The notes beneath the pieces are model-generated. The model was not told the DNA's origin, searched no databases, and worked only from the letters and a program-made list of their open reading frames with translations. The position numbers were made by a program, and so were the translations under genes. Positions 1-9,211 of a stretch of DNA of 35,746 bases are shown one piece after another. How positions within the stretch are numbered: position 1 is the stretch's first letter; every line of letters starts with the position of its first letter. This DNA is from Firmicutes bacterium UBA4874 (GTDB lineage Bacteria > Bacillota > Clostridia > Caldicoprobacterales > DTU083): assembly GCA_002399435.1 (NCBI GenBank), contig DHDO01000090.1:5772-41517 (forward strand), given 5' to 3'.

Positions 1-279
1 AAGTATGGAAAAATAGGAGACTCGATTGTGGCATCTGTCAAAAGTGCAACACCCGGCGGTGTTGTTAAAAAGGGCGATGTCGTAAAGGCTGTCATTGTTC
101 GCACGACCAGGGACACACAAAGGCCGGATGGTTCGTTTATCAAATTTGACGACAATGCGGCAGTAATCATAGATGATCAGAAGCAACCCAGGGGTACCCG
201 TATCTTTGGCCCGATCGCCAGAGAACTGAGAGAAAAGGATTATATGAAAATCATATCTCTCGCCCCGGAAGTATTATAA
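1..279 (+). CDS. rplN: 50S ribosomal protein L14 (5' end outside window)
   Basis: The reading frame is open from base 1 ([20 protein letters not shown]) to the TAA at 277-279, so the start lies upstream of the window. The segment matches the C-terminal three quarters of L14, including [29 protein letters not shown] and the ending [23 protein letters not shown] split across the last residues. L14 binds 23S rRNA at the subunit interface near L19. The GTG at 28 is an internal valine, not a start. It is followed after 15 bases by rplX, the standard order of the spc operon. Confidence 0.97.
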   Translation, partial: KYGKIGDSIVASVKSATPGGVVKKGDVVKAVIVRTTRDTQRPDGSFIKFDDNAAVIIDDQKQPRGTRIFGPIARELREKDYMKIISLAPEVL

Positions 280-294
280 AAGGAGGTGATTGCT

Positions 295-630
295 GTGGTG
301 AAAAAGCCAGGAAAAATGCATGTAAAAAAAGGGGATACCGTAGAAATCATTTCCGGAAAAGACAAATCAAAGCGGGGGAAAGTGCTGACTGCATATCCCA
401 GAGAAGGCAAGATCATTGTGGAAGGGGTCAACTTTGTGACCCGGCACAAGAAACCCACAGGTGCAAACCAGCAGGGAGGAAGGATCCGTCAGGAAGCTCC
501 CATCCATGCTTCCAAAGCCATGCTTGTCTGTGGGAAGTGCAACAAGCGGACCCGTGTAGGCCACAAAATATTGGAGGACGGAACCAAGGTACGTGTCTGC
601 AAGGTCTGCAACGAATTGTTCAATGATTAG
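295..630 (+). CDS. rplX: 50S ribosomal protein L24 (four-cysteine form)
   Basis: L24 is an assembly-initiating protein of the large subunit that sits near the exit tunnel. The KOW motif is visible at about residues 8-35 ([17 protein letters not shown]). The C-terminal half carries two CxxC pairs, C79/C82 and C102/C105, which suggests a zinc-binding form common in Firmicutes. The ribosome binding site AGGAGGTGAT at 281-290 overlaps an in-frame GTG at 286, so translation more likely begins at GTG 295, about 8 bases from the GGAGG core; GTG 298 is a third option. rplE follows after 26 bases. Confidence 0.95.
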   Translation: MVKKPGKMHVKKGDTVEIISGKDKSKRGKVLTAYPREGKIIVEGVNFVTRHKKPTGANQQGGRIRQEAPIHASKAMLVCGKCNKRTRVGHKILEDGTKVRVCKVCNELFND

Positions 631-656
631 TTCTTCTCAGAAGGGAGGTAAAAGAT

Positions 657-1202
657 TTGGCTCGGTTGAAAGATTTTTATAAAAATGAAGCGATGTCCAA
701 TCTGTTGGACAGATTTGAATATAAAAATGTCATGCAGGTACCCAGACTCGAAAAGATCGTGATCAATATGGGAGTCGGGGATGCAAAGGAAAATCCGAAG
801 TTTCTCGAATCCGCTGTCCAGGACCTGGCAACCATAACGGGGCAGATGCCCGTTGTGACCAAAGCAAAGAAATCCGTGGCTGCCTTTAAGGTAAGGGAAG
901 GCATGAATATCGGAGCAAAGGTGACGCTTCGGGGCGATAAAATGTATGAGTTCCTGGATCGCCTGGTGAATGTTGCTCTTCCCCGCGTACGGGATTTCCG
1001 GGGAGTATCGGAAAATTCCTTTGACGGCAGGGGTAATTATGCACTGGGAATCAAGGAGCAGCTTATTTTCCCGGAGATCAGCTATGATAAGGTGGATAAG
1101 GTAAGGGGAATGGATATCATATTTGTGACAACCGCCCGGACCGATGAAGAAGGAAGAGAATTGTTACGGCTTTTGGGTATGCCTTTTGCTGCCAGAAGCT
1201 GA
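657..1202 (+). CDS. rplE: 50S ribosomal protein L5
   Basis: L5 binds 5S rRNA and contacts P-site tRNA in the central protuberance. The 181-residue product is full length and has the family segments [15 protein letters not shown] near residues 36-50, the [20 protein letters not shown] block, and [18 protein letters not shown] in the C-terminal half. The start is TTG at 657, supported by AAGGGAGG at 641-648 with an 8-base spacer; no ATG lies close to that site. It is followed by the zinc S14 gene, the usual order. Confidence 0.97.
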   Translation: MARLKDFYKNEAMSNLLDRFEYKNVMQVPRLEKIVINMGVGDAKENPKFLESAVQDLATITGQMPVVTKAKKSVAAFKVREGMNIGAKVTLRGDKMYEFLDRLVNVALPRVRDFRGVSENSFDGRGNYALGIKEQLIFPEISYDKVDKVRGMDIIFVTTARTDEEGRELLRLLGMPFAARS

Positions 1203-1232
1203 GAGAATCCGATGGAAGGAGGAAACAGATAA

Positions 1233-1418
1233 GTGGCAAAAATATCAATGAGGGTGAAGCAGCAGCGTAAGCCCAAGTATTCAACCCGTGCCTATACAAG
1301 ATGCAGACTATGCGGACGTCCCCATGCAGTCCTGAAGAAATATGGTATTTGCCGGATATGCTTCCGGGAGCTGGCCTACAAGGGACAGATTCCCGGTGTC
1401 AGGAAGGCGAGCTGGTAG
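1233..1418 (+). CDS. rpsN: 30S ribosomal protein S14, zinc-binding type
   Basis: The 61-residue product is the short type-Z form of S14 (often named rpsZ), with a C4 zinc ribbon C24-x2-C27...C40-x2-C43 (CRLCGRP and CRICFREL). S14 assembles into the 30S head and contacts 16S rRNA. Many Firmicutes carry a second zinc-free copy elsewhere that replaces this one in zinc limitation; none is in the window. The start is GTG at 1233, behind GGAAGGAGG at about 1214-1222. Confidence 0.96.
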   Translation: MAKISMRVKQQRKPKYSTRAYTRCRLCGRPHAVLKKYGICRICFRELAYKGQIPGVRKASW

Positions 1419-1447
1419 AGGGTCAAGACTGGAAGGAGGTAGAAGAT

Positions 1448-1846
1448 ATGGTTATGACAGATCCCATTGCAGATATGCTGACCCGCATAAGGAATGCACT
1501 GGTTGTAAAGCATGAAGTGATACAGGTACCGGCTTCTAATATGAAGAAGGCGATTGCAGATATATTGACAGAAGAGGGGTTTATCAAGGGATATACCGTA
1601 ATTGATGACGGGAATCAGGGTACTTTGAAGCTTACGTTGAAATATGCCAAAAACAATGAACGTGTGATCAGCGGATTGAAGAGAATCAGCAAACCCGGTC
1701 TGAGAGTTTATGCAAACAAGGATGAGATTCCCAAGGTATTAGGCGGACTGGGGATTGCCATCATTTCCACCTCAAAGGGCGTAATGACGGACAAACAGGC
1801 CAGAAAGCTGAGTGTCGGCGGAGAAGTGCTGTGCTACGTCTGGTGA
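1448..1846 (+). CDS. rpsH: 30S ribosomal protein S8
   Basis: S8 binds helix 21 of 16S rRNA early in 30S assembly and in some bacteria is the translational repressor of the spc operon. The product begins [17 protein letters not shown] and ends with the conserved [11 protein letters not shown], giving 132 residues, the usual length. The frame stays open upstream to 1301 across the S14 gene, but GGAAGGAGG at 1431-1439 places the start at ATG 1448 (8-base spacer). ATG 1454 is possible but sits 14 bases away. Confidence 0.97.
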   Translation: MVMTDPIADMLTRIRNALVVKHEVIQVPASNMKKAIADILTEEGFIKGYTVIDDGNQGTLKLTLKYAKNNERVISGLKRISKPGLRVYANKDEIPKVLGGLGIAIISTSKGVMTDKQARKLSVGGEVLCYVW

Positions 1847-1890
1847 CGGCTGGGCAGGCAGAATTAGCAAAGAGGAAGGCGGTGTAATGT

Positions 1891-2433
1891 ATGTCACGGA
1901 TTGGAAAGCTTCCTGTAAAGATGCCCGATGGAGTATCCGTATTGGTCGGCGATGACAATGTAGTGGCCATAAAAGGGCCAAAGGGACAGCTGACACAGAA
2001 AATTCACAAGGATATGCGGGTTTCCGTGGAAGGGAATATCATACGAGTAGAGCGTCCAAATGACAGTAAGCCTCAAAAATCACTGCACGGTTTGAGCCGG
2101 GCTTTGATTCAGAACATGGTGGACGGGGTTACCAAAGGATTTGAAAAGACCCTGGTGATCAATGGAGTCGGTTATCGTGCGCAGAAGCAGGGTAAGAAAC
2201 TGGTTCTGACCGTTGGATACTCTCATCCCGTGGAGATCCAGGAGGAAAATGGAGTGGAATTTGAAGTACCGGCAGCCAACCGAATTATTGTCAAAGGGAT
2301 TGACAAACAAGCAGTTGGTGAAATGGCTGCAAAGGTACGACGGGTTCGGGAGCCGGAGCCTTATAAGGGCAAGGGCATTAAATATGAGAATGAAAGAATC
2401 CTTCGCAAGGAAGGAAAAGCAGGTAAGAAATAA
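1891..2433 (+). CDS. rplF: 50S ribosomal protein L6
   Basis: L6 binds 23S rRNA domain VI near the GTPase-associated centre and the sarcin-ricin loop. The 180-residue product has both duplicated domains, starting [15 protein letters not shown] and ending with the diagnostic block [16 protein letters not shown]. The ATG at 1891 follows GAGGAAGGCGG at 1872-1882; another ATG at 1887 is out of frame. The 44-base gap from rpsH is one of the larger ones in this operon. Confidence 0.97.
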   Translation: MSRIGKLPVKMPDGVSVLVGDDNVVAIKGPKGQLTQKIHKDMRVSVEGNIIRVERPNDSKPQKSLHGLSRALIQNMVDGVTKGFEKTLVINGVGYRAQKQGKKLVLTVGYSHPVEIQEENGVEFEVPAANRIIVKGIDKQAVGEMAAKVRRVREPEPYKGKGIKYENERILRKEGKAGKK

Positions 2434-2453
2434 GGGAAGGAGTGAAGCTTAAG

Positions 2454-2822
2454 GTGATCAAGCAAAAAGATAAAAATGCGAGCAGGAAAAAGCGGCATGA
2501 TCGGGTCCGGAGGAAAATTTCCGGTACTTTGGAAAGGCCACGTTTCTGCGTTTATCGGAGTTTAAATCATATATATGTTCAAATCATCAACGATCAGAAC
2601 GGAACAACCCTGGCAGCTGCTTCTACCCTTGATCCGGATTTGAAGGAAAAAGTCGTCGGCAAAACCAAAAAAGAAGCCGCACAGATTGTCGGAGAGGCGG
2701 CCGGAAAAAAGGCGATGGAAAAGGGAATTCGCCGGGTGGTATTTGACCGGAGTGGCTATATTTACCATGGACGCGTTTTGGAAGTTGCATCCGGAGCGCG
2801 TGAAGCCGGACTGGAATTTTAA
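2454..2822 (+). CDS. rplR: 50S ribosomal protein L18
   Basis: L18 binds 5S rRNA together with L5. The product contains the arginine- and lysine-rich tail [18 protein letters not shown], then [21 protein letters not shown] and the C-terminal [14 protein letters not shown]. The frame also has a GTG at 2442, but it overlaps the AAGGAG ribosome binding site at 2437-2442. GTG 2454 gives the family N-terminus [15 protein letters not shown] and a spacer of about 11, so I chose that start (122 residues). rpsE begins 13 bases after its stop. Confidence 0.95.
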   Translation: MIKQKDKNASRKKRHDRVRRKISGTLERPRFCVYRSLNHIYVQIINDQNGTTLAAASTLDPDLKEKVVGKTKKEAAQIVGEAAGKKAMEKGIRRVVFDRSGYIYHGRVLEVASGAREAGLEF

Positions 2823-2835
2823 AGGAGGGAAACAG

Positions 2836-3336
2836 ATGAACCGAATCGATGCCAGCACGTTGGATCTGAAGGAAAGGGTAGTAAGTATCAACCGTGTTGC
2901 CAAGACCGTAAAAGGCGGACGTAATATGCGCTTCAGTACCGTAGTGGTAGTGGGGGATGCAAATGGTATTGTTGGGGCAGGAATGGGAAAAGCGGCTGAA
3001 ATACCGGAAGCGATCCGCAAGGGAGTGGAGGACGCAAAGAAACACCTGATTAAGGTACCAATTGTGAATACCACCATACCGCATGAGGTTCAGGGAGAGT
3101 TTGGAGCTGGTTCTGTACTGATGATGCCCGCGAAGGAAGGTACCGGTGTGATCGCAGGAGGACCTGTCCGTGCGGTGATGGAGCTTGCAGGTGTCCAGGA
3201 TATCCGTACCAAATCCCTGGGATCCAGCAATCCGAGGAATGTGATCAATGCCACCATGAGCGGACTTGCAAGTTTGAAGACGGCAGAAGATGTTGCGGGA
3301 TTAAGAGGCAAATCCATCGAAGAGATCTTAGGTTAG
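2836..3336 (+). CDS. rpsE: 30S ribosomal protein S5
   Basis: S5 lies at the mRNA entry side of the 30S body and affects decoding fidelity; changes in its N-terminal loop can give spectinomycin resistance. The 166-residue product has the double-stranded-RNA-binding-like N-terminal domain with [19 protein letters not shown] and [14 protein letters not shown], and the C-terminal [16 protein letters not shown]. The frame is open upstream through rplR, but AAAGGAGGG at 2821-2829 sets the start at ATG 2836. Confidence 0.97.
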   Translation: MNRIDASTLDLKERVVSINRVAKTVKGGRNMRFSTVVVVGDANGIVGAGMGKAAEIPEAIRKGVEDAKKHLIKVPIVNTTIPHEVQGEFGAGSVLMMPAKEGTGVIAGGPVRAVMELAGVQDIRTKSLGSSNPRNVINATMSGLASLKTAEDVAGLRGKSIEEILG

Positions 3337-3349
3337 GAGGGAACTTGGG

Positions 3350-3532
3350 ATGAAGTTGAAAGTTACCCAAACCAGGAGCACCATAGGCTGCCAGAAGGAT
3401 CAGATTGCAACAATGGAAGCTCTTGGATTAAAAAGAATCAGAGACAGCAGGATACAGGAGGATAATGCAGTTATCCGGGGGATGATACACAAGGTGAATC
3501 ACCTTGTTTCCGTTGAAAAAATCGAAGAGTAA
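3350..3532 (+). CDS. rpmD: 50S ribosomal protein L30
   Basis: This is the small large-subunit protein L30, 60 residues, the normal bacterial length. Recognisable features are the N-terminal strand MKLKVTQTRSTIGCQKDQ, TMEALGLKRIRDS, and the ending VNHLVSVEKIEE. It starts at ATG 3350 behind AGGAGGG at 3336-3342 and lies between rpsE and rplO. Confidence 0.96.
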   Translation: MKLKVTQTRSTIGCQKDQIATMEALGLKRIRDSRIQEDNAVIRGMIHKVNHLVSVEKIEE

Positions 3533-3547
3533 AGGAGGTGCAGCTCC

Positions 3548-3988
3548 ATGAAGTTACATGATTTAAAGCCTGCGGAAGGTTCGGTGACGGTTTCCCTGCG
3601 AAAAGGAAGGGGACACGGATCCGGTCTTGGCAAAACGGCCGGACGGGGCCAAAAAGGTCAGAAGTCCAGAAGTGGAAGCGGGACAAGGCCCGGATTCGAA
3701 GGCGGGCAGATGCCACTTGCACGGCGTATTCCCAAAAGAGGGTTTACCAATATATATGCAACGGTTTATTCCATAGTAAACCTGAGGGATCTGGAGGCTT
3801 TTGAAGAGGGTACAGTCGTTACACCGGAGCTTTTGAAGAAAACGGGTCTGGTCCGGAAGGACAATGACGGCATCAAGATTCTTGGCAACGGCAATCTGAC
3901 AAAGAAACTGACCGTACAGGCTCATAAGTTCAGTAAAACTGCTCAGGAAAAAATTGAAGCGCTGGGTGGAAAGACTGAGGTGATCTGA
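3548..3988 (+). CDS. rplO: 50S ribosomal protein L15
   Basis: L15 is a late-assembling 23S rRNA-binding protein. The 146-residue product has the glycine- and arginine-rich N-terminal extension [15 protein letters not shown] that threads into rRNA, followed by [18 protein letters not shown] and the C-terminal globular domain with [24 protein letters not shown] at 3531-3540 precedes ATG 3548. Its stop at 3988 is one base before the secY start, so the two are likely translationally coupled. Confidence 0.97.
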   Translation: MKLHDLKPAEGSVTVSLRKGRGHGSGLGKTAGRGQKGQKSRSGSGTRPGFEGGQMPLARRIPKRGFTNIYATVYSIVNLRDLEAFEEGTVVTPELLKKTGLVRKDNDGIKILGNGNLTKKLTVQAHKFSKTAQEKIEALGGKTEVI

Positions 3989-3989
3989 G

Positions 3990-5261
3990 ATGTTCGAAAC
4001 CTTTAAGAATGCCTGGAAAATAGAAGATCTAAGAAAAAAGATTCTATATACCTTGATGATGCTATTGGTTTATCGAATTGGATCCTTTATTCCGGTACCC
4101 GGTGTGGATAGCTCCTTTATCAAGAATCTTATCGATCAGGGCGGTTTGCTCGGATTTTTTGATATTATGTCCGGAGGTGCTTTCGGGAACTTTACGATTT
4201 TTGCCTTGTCGGTGACTCCGTACATCAATTCTTCCATCATTATGCAGCTTTTGACCGTAGCCATCCCCAAACTGGAACGTTTGTCCAAGGAAGGGGAAGA
4301 TGGAAGAAAGAAAATCGCCAGATATACAAGATATTTTACAGTTGTCCTGGCTTTTCTGCAGGCATTCGGAATCACGTTTGGCCTGGCGAGGAGTGCAGGT
4401 GCATTGCTTCAGAGCAATGCCTGGACCTATATTATTGTATCCCTGACCCTGACTGCGGGCACAGCATTCTTAATGTGGCTGGGTGAACAGATCACCGATA
4501 AGGGAATTGGAAACGGTATTTCCCTGATTATTTTCACCAGTATTATTTCCAGAGCGCCGATTTCTGTGGTGAAGCTTTGGAATCTGGCTTTTCGGGCGAA
4601 AGCGATTCATCCGGCTTACCTGCTGCTGATGCTTGTCTTCATGGTTGCCCTGATTGCCGGAGTGATCTATATTGATCAGGGAGAGAGAAGAATTCCGGTG
4701 CAGTATTCCAAGAGAGTGGTTGGGAGGAAAATGTACGGCGGGCAAAGTACCCACATTCCCATGAAAGTAAATTCGTCCGGTGTACTTCCCATTATTTTTG
4801 CCGTATCCATTCTGGCGGTTCCTCAGACCATCGCACAGTTTATGTCGCAGGATAGCGGTTTTGTATTGTGGGTGCAGAAATGGTTTACCCAGGATAAACC
4901 GATATATGCTGTATTATATGCACTGTTGATTGTATTTTTTACGTATTTTTATACGCAGATTACTTTCAATCCGGTGGACATAGCAGATAATCTCAAACAA
5001 TATGGCGGCTTTGTGCAAGGCATCCGTCCGGGAAAGCCCACTTCGGATTATCTGATGCGGATTTCCAACCGTCTGACGCTGGTAGGGGCAATTTATCTGG
5101 CACTGGTTGCTATTCTGCCGATTGCTTTGACTGCCATAACGAAAGTACCCATGTCCTTTGGAGGTACAGCAATCCTGATTCTTGTGGGTGTTGCACTGGA
5201 AACAACAAAGGAGCTGGAGGCACAGATGCTCATGAGACATTACAAGGGTTTTCTGAAGTGA
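3990..5261 (+). CDS. secY: Preprotein translocase subunit SecY
   Basis: SecY forms the protein-conducting channel of the Sec translocon with SecE and SecG. The 423-residue product has about ten hydrophobic segments. Visible family segments are RIGSFIPVPGVD after the first membrane span, the plug region near GGLLGFFDIMSGGAFG, SVTPYINSSIIMQLL, GEQITDKGIGNGISLIIF, and the cytoplasmic loop QGERRIPVQYSKRVVGRK. It starts one base after rplO. In most Firmicutes adk and map follow secY; here the next gene is a KOW protein after 66 bases. Confidence 0.98.
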   Translation: MFETFKNAWKIEDLRKKILYTLMMLLVYRIGSFIPVPGVDSSFIKNLIDQGGLLGFFDIMSGGAFGNFTIFALSVTPYINSSIIMQLLTVAIPKLERLSKEGEDGRKKIARYTRYFTVVLAFLQAFGITFGLARSAGALLQSNAWTYIIVSLTLTAGTAFLMWLGEQITDKGIGNGISLIIFTSIISRAPISVVKLWNLAFRAKAIHPAYLLLMLVFMVALIAGVIYIDQGERRIPVQYSKRVVGRKMYGGQSTHIPMKVNSSGVLPIIFAVSILAVPQTIAQFMSQDSGFVLWVQKWFTQDKPIYAVLYALLIVFFTYFYTQITFNPVDIADNLKQYGGFVQGIRPGKPTSDYLMRISNRLTLVGAIYLALVAILPIALTAITKVPMSFGGTAILILVGVALETTKELEAQMLMRHYKGFLK

Positions 5262-5327
5262 TGGAAAGACATCATCCCCATTCCCAGGAAGTAGCATGAT
5301 TAGGACTTTGGAAGGGTTGTGGAAGAC

Positions 5328-5600
5328 ATGACGGAAACGGAGTTTCAAATTGGCAGGGTTGTGCTGGCGAAAGCCGGCAGGGAGAAAGGGTCTGCTTTTC
5401 TGATCATCAGGCGGCTGGACGATGAGTATGTACTCATTGCAGATGGCAGGAGCAGGACCGTTTCCAAGCCCAAGAAGAAGAAAACGAAGCATTTGACTCC
5501 AAAGCCGATATTGATCAGGGAGCTGAAAAGCAAACTGGAAGCAGGGGAATTGGTACTGGATGCAGATATCAGGAAAACTCTGGAATCCTTTGGATTATGA
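5328..5600 (+). CDS. KOW-domain RNA-binding protein (L14e/L19e-like)
   Basis: This is a small basic protein (about 90 residues) with an N-terminal KOW-type SH3 barrel: FQIGRVVLAKAGREKG, then FLIIRRLDDEYVLIADG, then a lysine-rich linker KPKKKKTKHL. Proteins of this family lie just before infA in many Clostridia and resemble the KOW domain of archaeal and eukaryotic L14e/L6e/L27e. Their exact role is not established, but the position suggests a ribosome- or RNA-associated job. A GTG at 5319 would add three residues but is only 2 bases from GGAAGGG, so ATG 5328 is preferred. Confidence 0.85.
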   Translation: MTETEFQIGRVVLAKAGREKGSAFLIIRRLDDEYVLIADGRSRTVSKPKKKKTKHLTPKPILIRELKSKLEAGELVLDADIRKTLESFGL

Positions 5601-5622
5601 GCGGTAAGGAGGATGGTATTCA

Positions 5623-5844
5623 TTGTCAAAAGAAGACGTAATCGAAGTGGAAGGTACAGTGGTTGAAGCATTGCCCAATGCGATGTTTCAGGTGGAATTA
5701 AAAAATGGTCACCAGATACTGGCCCATATATCAGGAAGACTTCGAATGAACTTCATTCGGATTTTGCCGGGAGATAAGGTAACGGTGGAATTGTCCCCCT
5801 ATGATTTGAACCGTGGTCGGATTACCTGGCGCGGAAAAGGATAA
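5623..5844 (+). CDS. infA: Translation initiation factor IF-1
   Basis: IF-1 is a single OB-fold protein that occupies the 30S A site during initiation. The 73-residue product is full length and highly typical: [20 protein letters not shown], then [20 protein letters not shown] and the ending [14 protein letters not shown]. The start is TTG at 5623 behind TAAGGAGG at 5605-5612. rpmJ follows after 15 bases, as in most Firmicutes. Confidence 0.97.
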   Translation: MSKEDVIEVEGTVVEALPNAMFQVELKNGHQILAHISGRLRMNFIRILPGDKVTVELSPYDLNRGRITWRGKG

Positions 5845-5859
5845 AGGAGGATTGAAAAA

Positions 5860-5973
5860 ATGAAGGTAAGACCGTCTGTAAAGCGTATGTGTGAGAAATG
5901 TCAGATCATCAAACGCAAAGGAAAAGTGATGGTGATCTGTGAGAATCCGAAACACAAGCAAAGACAGGGTTAA
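5860..5973 (+). CDS. rpmJ: 50S ribosomal protein L36, zinc-binding type
   Basis: This 37-residue protein begins [14 protein letters not shown] and has the zinc site of C+ type L36: C11-x2-C14-x12-C27-x4-H32. L36 is a late-assembling zinc ribbon that contacts 23S rRNA. The gene sits between infA and rpsM, its universal position, with AAAGGAGG at 5843-5850 before ATG 5860. Confidence 0.97.
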   Translation: MKVRPSVKRMCEKCQIIKRKGKVMVICENPKHKQRQG

Positions 5974-6015
5974 AATTTGTCAAATATGAAATAATTAACA
6001 TATGGAGGTGTAAGG

Positions 6016-6393
6016 ATGGCACGTATTTCCGGAATCGATTTGCCTCGTGAAAAAAGAGTGGAAATTGGTTTAACCTATATCTATGGGATCGGACAAAGCA
6101 AGTCCAGGGAGATCCTGAAATCCACAGGAGTGAATCCCGATACCCGTGTCAAGGATTTAACCGAAGCGGAAGTATCCAGGCTGAGAGAATATATTGATAA
6201 GAATGTAAAGGTCGAAGGAGATCTCCGAAGGGAAGTATCCCTGAATATCAAGCGGCTGGTTGAAGTCGGCTGTTACAGGGGGATTCGTCACCGGAAGGGA
6301 TTGCCGGTACGTGGGCAGAGCACGAAGCAAAACGCCAGAACCCGCAAGGGACCAAAACGCACTGTTGGTGTGCGCAGAAAAAGTATCGTTTGA
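6016..6393 (+). CDS. rpsM: 30S ribosomal protein S13
   Basis: S13 is in the 30S head and forms bridges to the 50S subunit and to P-site tRNA. The 125-residue product shows the helix-two-turn-helix region [20 protein letters not shown] and the basic C-terminus beginning [21 protein letters not shown] 6016 follows TGGAGGTG. It opens the alpha-operon block rpsM-rpsK-rpsD-rpoA-rplQ, 42 bases after rpmJ. Confidence 0.97.
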   Translation: MARISGIDLPREKRVEIGLTYIYGIGQSKSREILKSTGVNPDTRVKDLTEAEVSRLREYIDKNVKVEGDLRREVSLNIKRLVEVGCYRGIRHRKGLPVRGQSTKQNARTRKGPKRTVGVRRKSIV

Positions 6394-6405
6394 GGAGGGG
6401 TATGA

Positions 6406-6801
6406 ATGGCGAAACAAACAGCACGCAGAACACGGAAACGCCGTGAGAAGAAGAATATTGAGCGCGGTGCTGCCCATATTCAGTCGACGTTCAATAATAC
6501 AATTGTGACCATTACGGATACAGCGGGCAACGCACTGTCCTGGGCAAGTGCCGGTGGCCTTGGATTCCGTGGGTCCAAAAAAAGCACGCCATTTGCAGCA
6601 CAGACTGCCGCAGAGACAGCAGCAAAGGCAGCAATGGAACATGGCCTGAAAACAGTGGAAGTTTATGTAAAAGGGCCGGGGTCTGGCAGGGAAGCTGCAA
6701 TACGTTCCCTGCAGGCAGCTGGATTGGAAGTCAATATGATCAAGGACGTTACTCCGATCCCTCACAATGGCTGCCGTCCGCCAAAGAGAAGAAGAGTATA
6801 G
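6406..6801 (+). CDS. rpsK: 30S ribosomal protein S11
   Basis: S11 lies on the 30S platform and lines the mRNA exit path. The 131-residue product has the diagnostic segments [52 protein letters not shown] and the C-terminal [17 protein letters not shown]. It starts at ATG 6406 behind GAGGAGGGG and ends 18 bases before rpsD. Confidence 0.97.
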   Translation: MAKQTARRTRKRREKKNIERGAAHIQSTFNNTIVTITDTAGNALSWASAGGLGFRGSKKSTPFAAQTAAETAAKAAMEHGLKTVEVYVKGPGSGREAAIRSLQAAGLEVNMIKDVTPIPHNGCRPPKRRRV

Positions 6802-6819
6802 AAAGATGGAGGTGTAAAG

Positions 6820-7446
6820 ATGGCAAGAAATATAGAACCGCAGTGCCGCCAGTGCCGGCGGGAAGGTATGAAGCTCTATCTGAAAGGCGACAGATGCTAT
6901 ACGGAAAAATGCGGATTTACCCGCAGACCGGTTGCTCCGGGACAGCATGGAACCAGCAGGAGGAAGCCTTCCGAATACGGCTTGCAGCTTCGCGAGAAGC
7001 AGAAGGTAAGACGAATTTACGGCGTGCAGGAAAAGCAATTCCGTAACTATTTTGCAGCCGCAGAGAAAGCGAAGGGCATCACAGGTGAAAACCTGCTTCA
7101 GATGCTGGAGAGAAGACTGGACAATGTTGTCTATCGCATGGGCTTTGCTGATTCCAGAGCGCAGGCAAGACAATTCGTTCGCCATGGGCACATTACGGTG
7201 AACGGCAGGAAAGTGGACATCCCCTCCTATCTGACCAACGTCGGGGAAACCATTGCTGTCAAGGGCAAAAGCGCTTCCGGAATGGAACACTTCAAGGCAT
7301 TGAAAGAGGGAGCCGGCAGAACAGTTGTGCCATGGCTGCAGGTGGATTACGAAAAACTGGAAGGAACCGTTTCAACACTTCCGTCCAGGCAGGATATTGA
7401 TATGGAAATCCAGGAGCATCTGATTGTCGAGTTGTATTCCAGATAA
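6820..7446 (+). CDS. rpsD: 30S ribosomal protein S4, zinc-cysteine form
   Basis: S4 nucleates 30S assembly on the 5' domain of 16S rRNA and, in many bacteria, regulates its own operon. The 208-residue product has the S4 RNA-binding domain ([19 protein letters not shown], then [16 protein letters not shown]). Its N-terminus carries C9, C12, C26 and C31, the zinc knuckle of C+ type S4; Firmicutes can also have a cysteine-free paralogue elsewhere. In B. subtilis rpsD is unlinked, but here it sits in the alpha block before rpoA, as in most Clostridia. Confidence 0.97.
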   Translation: MARNIEPQCRQCRREGMKLYLKGDRCYTEKCGFTRRPVAPGQHGTSRRKPSEYGLQLREKQKVRRIYGVQEKQFRNYFAAAEKAKGITGENLLQMLERRLDNVVYRMGFADSRAQARQFVRHGHITVNGRKVDIPSYLTNVGETIAVKGKSASGMEHFKALKEGAGRTVVPWLQVDYEKLEGTVSTLPSRQDIDMEIQEHLIVELYSR

Positions 7447-7520
7447 TGCCGTGGGAGCGGCTTTGTTGATAGATAGTTGCCCTCGGGAAAGATTGGAAAA
7501 TGTTATGAGGAGGGTTTCGT

Positions 7521-8468
7521 TTGATAGAAATTGAAAAACCCAAAATAGATATAGTGGAAATAAGCAAGGATAACACTTATGGCAAGTTCGTATTGGAGCC
7601 CCTGGAGAGGGGGTTTGGGATCACCATGGGGAATTCCCTGCGGCGGTTGTTGTTGTCCTCCCTTCCGGGGGCAGCCGTCACGTCCATCAAGGTGGACGGG
7701 GTTCTTCATGAATTTTCCACGATACCGGGTGTCAAGGAGGATCTGGTGGAGATCATTCTCAACCTGAAGGAACTTGCCCTAAAGATGTCTGGCGACGAGC
7801 CAAAGATCATAACTGTCAATGCTCAGGGTGCGGGACAAGTCACTGCAGGAGATATTATTACGGATGCTGAAGTGGAAATCCTGAATCCGGAGCACCCAAT
7901 TGCCACTCTGAATGAAGATGCCAAGCTGTATATGGAGATTACCGTTGAGAAGGGCAGGGGGTATGTTCCTGCAGAACGGAACAAGCATGAGGGCCAGCCA
8001 ATTGGGATTATTCCCGTGGATTCCATTTTTACTCCTATCCGCAGGGTGAATTACAATGTGGAAAACACCCGTGTCGGACAGGTCACCGATTACGACAAGC
8101 TGACCCTGGAGGTTTGGACCAATGGGACCATTTCACCGGATGAGGCGACCAGCCTGGCAGCGAAGATATTGGTGGAGCACCTTTCCCTGTTTATCAATCT
8201 GACGGAAAATGTGAACGATGTGGAAATCATGGTGGAAAAGGAAGAAGACAAAAAGGAAAAGGTCCTGGAAATGACCATTGAGGAACTGGATCTTTCCGTA
8301 CGCTCCTATAATTGCCTGAAACGTGCAGGAATCAACACGGTTGAGGAACTGACCCAGAAAACAGAAGAAGAAATGATGAAGGTCCGGAATCTTGGGCGAA
8401 AGTCCCTGGAAGAAGTGCAACAGAAGCTGGCGGGATTGGATTTGAAACTGAAAAAGAACGAGGAATAA
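7521..8468 (+). CDS. rpoA: DNA-directed RNA polymerase subunit alpha
   Basis: The alpha subunit dimerises to nucleate RNA polymerase assembly and contacts UP elements and activators through its C-terminal domain. The 315-residue product has the N-terminal dimerisation domain ([20 protein letters not shown], then [14 protein letters not shown]) and an intact C-terminal helix-hairpin-helix region ([19 protein letters not shown]). An acidic-lysine linker near residues 235-245 ([10 protein letters not shown]) joins them. The start is TTG 7521 behind GAGGAGGG, 74 bases after rpsD. Confidence 0.98.
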   Translation: MIEIEKPKIDIVEISKDNTYGKFVLEPLERGFGITMGNSLRRLLLSSLPGAAVTSIKVDGVLHEFSTIPGVKEDLVEIILNLKELALKMSGDEPKIITVNAQGAGQVTAGDIITDAEVEILNPEHPIATLNEDAKLYMEITVEKGRGYVPAERNKHEGQPIGIIPVDSIFTPIRRVNYNVENTRVGQVTDYDKLTLEVWTNGTISPDEATSLAAKILVEHLSLFINLTENVNDVEIMVEKEEDKKEKVLEMTIEELDLSVRSYNCLKRAGINTVEELTQKTEEEMMKVRNLGRKSLEEVQQKLAGLDLKLKKNEE

Positions 8469-8488
8469 AGAAGTGAAGGAGGGAGAAT

Positions 8489-9001
8489 ATGCCCGGATAC
8501 AGAAAACTAGGCAGGGCCAGTGATCAGCGGAGAGCCATATTGCGCAATCAGGTCACCGACCTTTTATGGCATGGCAGGATTGAGACAACGGAAGCCCGTG
8601 CCAAGGAAGTCCAAAGCATAGCAGAGAAACTGATTACCCTTGCCGTAAAGGAATATGAAAACACCGTCAAAATAACAAAGGAAGTCAATAACGAAAAAGG
8701 ACAGACCGTGTCCATGGAAGTTACCAATGACATGCCGTCCCGGCTTCATGCCAGGAGAAAAATGATGGCCTATCTGTATGATATCAAGGAGCTGCGCGGG
8801 AAGGACGAAACCAAGGAGGATTATACGGAACGCCTGAGAAAAGTTCAGCATCCCCTGATCGAAAAGATGTTCAATGAGTATGGTCCGAAATACAGGGAAA
8901 GAAATGAGAAGAAGGCTTCCAGCGGCGGCTATACCAGAATACTGAAAAAAGGTCCCCGGAGAGGCGACGCGGCGGAAGCGGTTATCATCGAGTTGGTATA
9001 A
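8489..9001 (+). CDS. rplQ: 50S ribosomal protein L17 (long form)
   Basis: L17 lies near the peptide exit tunnel. The N-terminus [16 protein letters not shown] and the C-terminal [16 protein letters not shown] are typical. At 170 residues it is about 45-50 longer than B. subtilis or E. coli L17. The extra length lies in the middle, roughly residues 55-135, where family blocks ([15 protein letters not shown]) are separated by charged segments such as [16 protein letters not shown] and [18 protein letters not shown]. Enlarged L17 proteins occur in several clostridial families. This gene ends the superoperon. Confidence 0.96.
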   Translation: MPGYRKLGRASDQRRAILRNQVTDLLWHGRIETTEARAKEVQSIAEKLITLAVKEYENTVKITKEVNNEKGQTVSMEVTNDMPSRLHARRKMMAYLYDIKELRGKDETKEDYTERLRKVQHPLIEKMFNEYGPKYRERNEKKASSGGYTRILKKGPRRGDAAEAVIIELV

Positions 9002-9033
9002 AGAATCATCACGAAAAACCTTTTCGGAAAAGC

Positions 9034-9080
9034 GGATTAAGTTCATGGGATATTAGCCTATAGCTTAATCCATATTTTTT
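9034..9080 (+). terminator. Candidate terminator after rplQ
   Basis: GGATTAAG at 9034-9041 pairs perfectly with CTTAATCC at 9064-9071 and is followed by CATATTTTTT. The 22-base loop is longer than usual, so this may be a weak terminator that leaves some read-through into ecfA1. The rest of the gap (9081-9211) is AT-rich with a TATAAT at 9137-9142, but I see no convincing -35 at 16-18 bases from it. Confidence 0.5.
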
Positions 9081-9211
9081 ATTGTTTTACGGGCTCTTGT
9101 TCGACCTTTTTGTCACTTTTTCGTCAATGGAAGCTTTATAATTGAAAATCCGGATGAAAGGGATTAGGATAGGAAAGCCCGGGTATCTATGGGTAAGGAG
9201 GGGACGGCAGC

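Noticed and set aside
6157..7290. A 377-codon open frame antisense to rpsM-rpsK-rpsD
   Set aside because: It spans three certain ribosomal genes and has the composition of an antisense shadow.
9110..9142. Promoter for ecfA1 from TTGTCA (9110) and TATAAT (9137)
   Set aside because: The spacer is 21 bases, too long for a normal sigma-A promoter.
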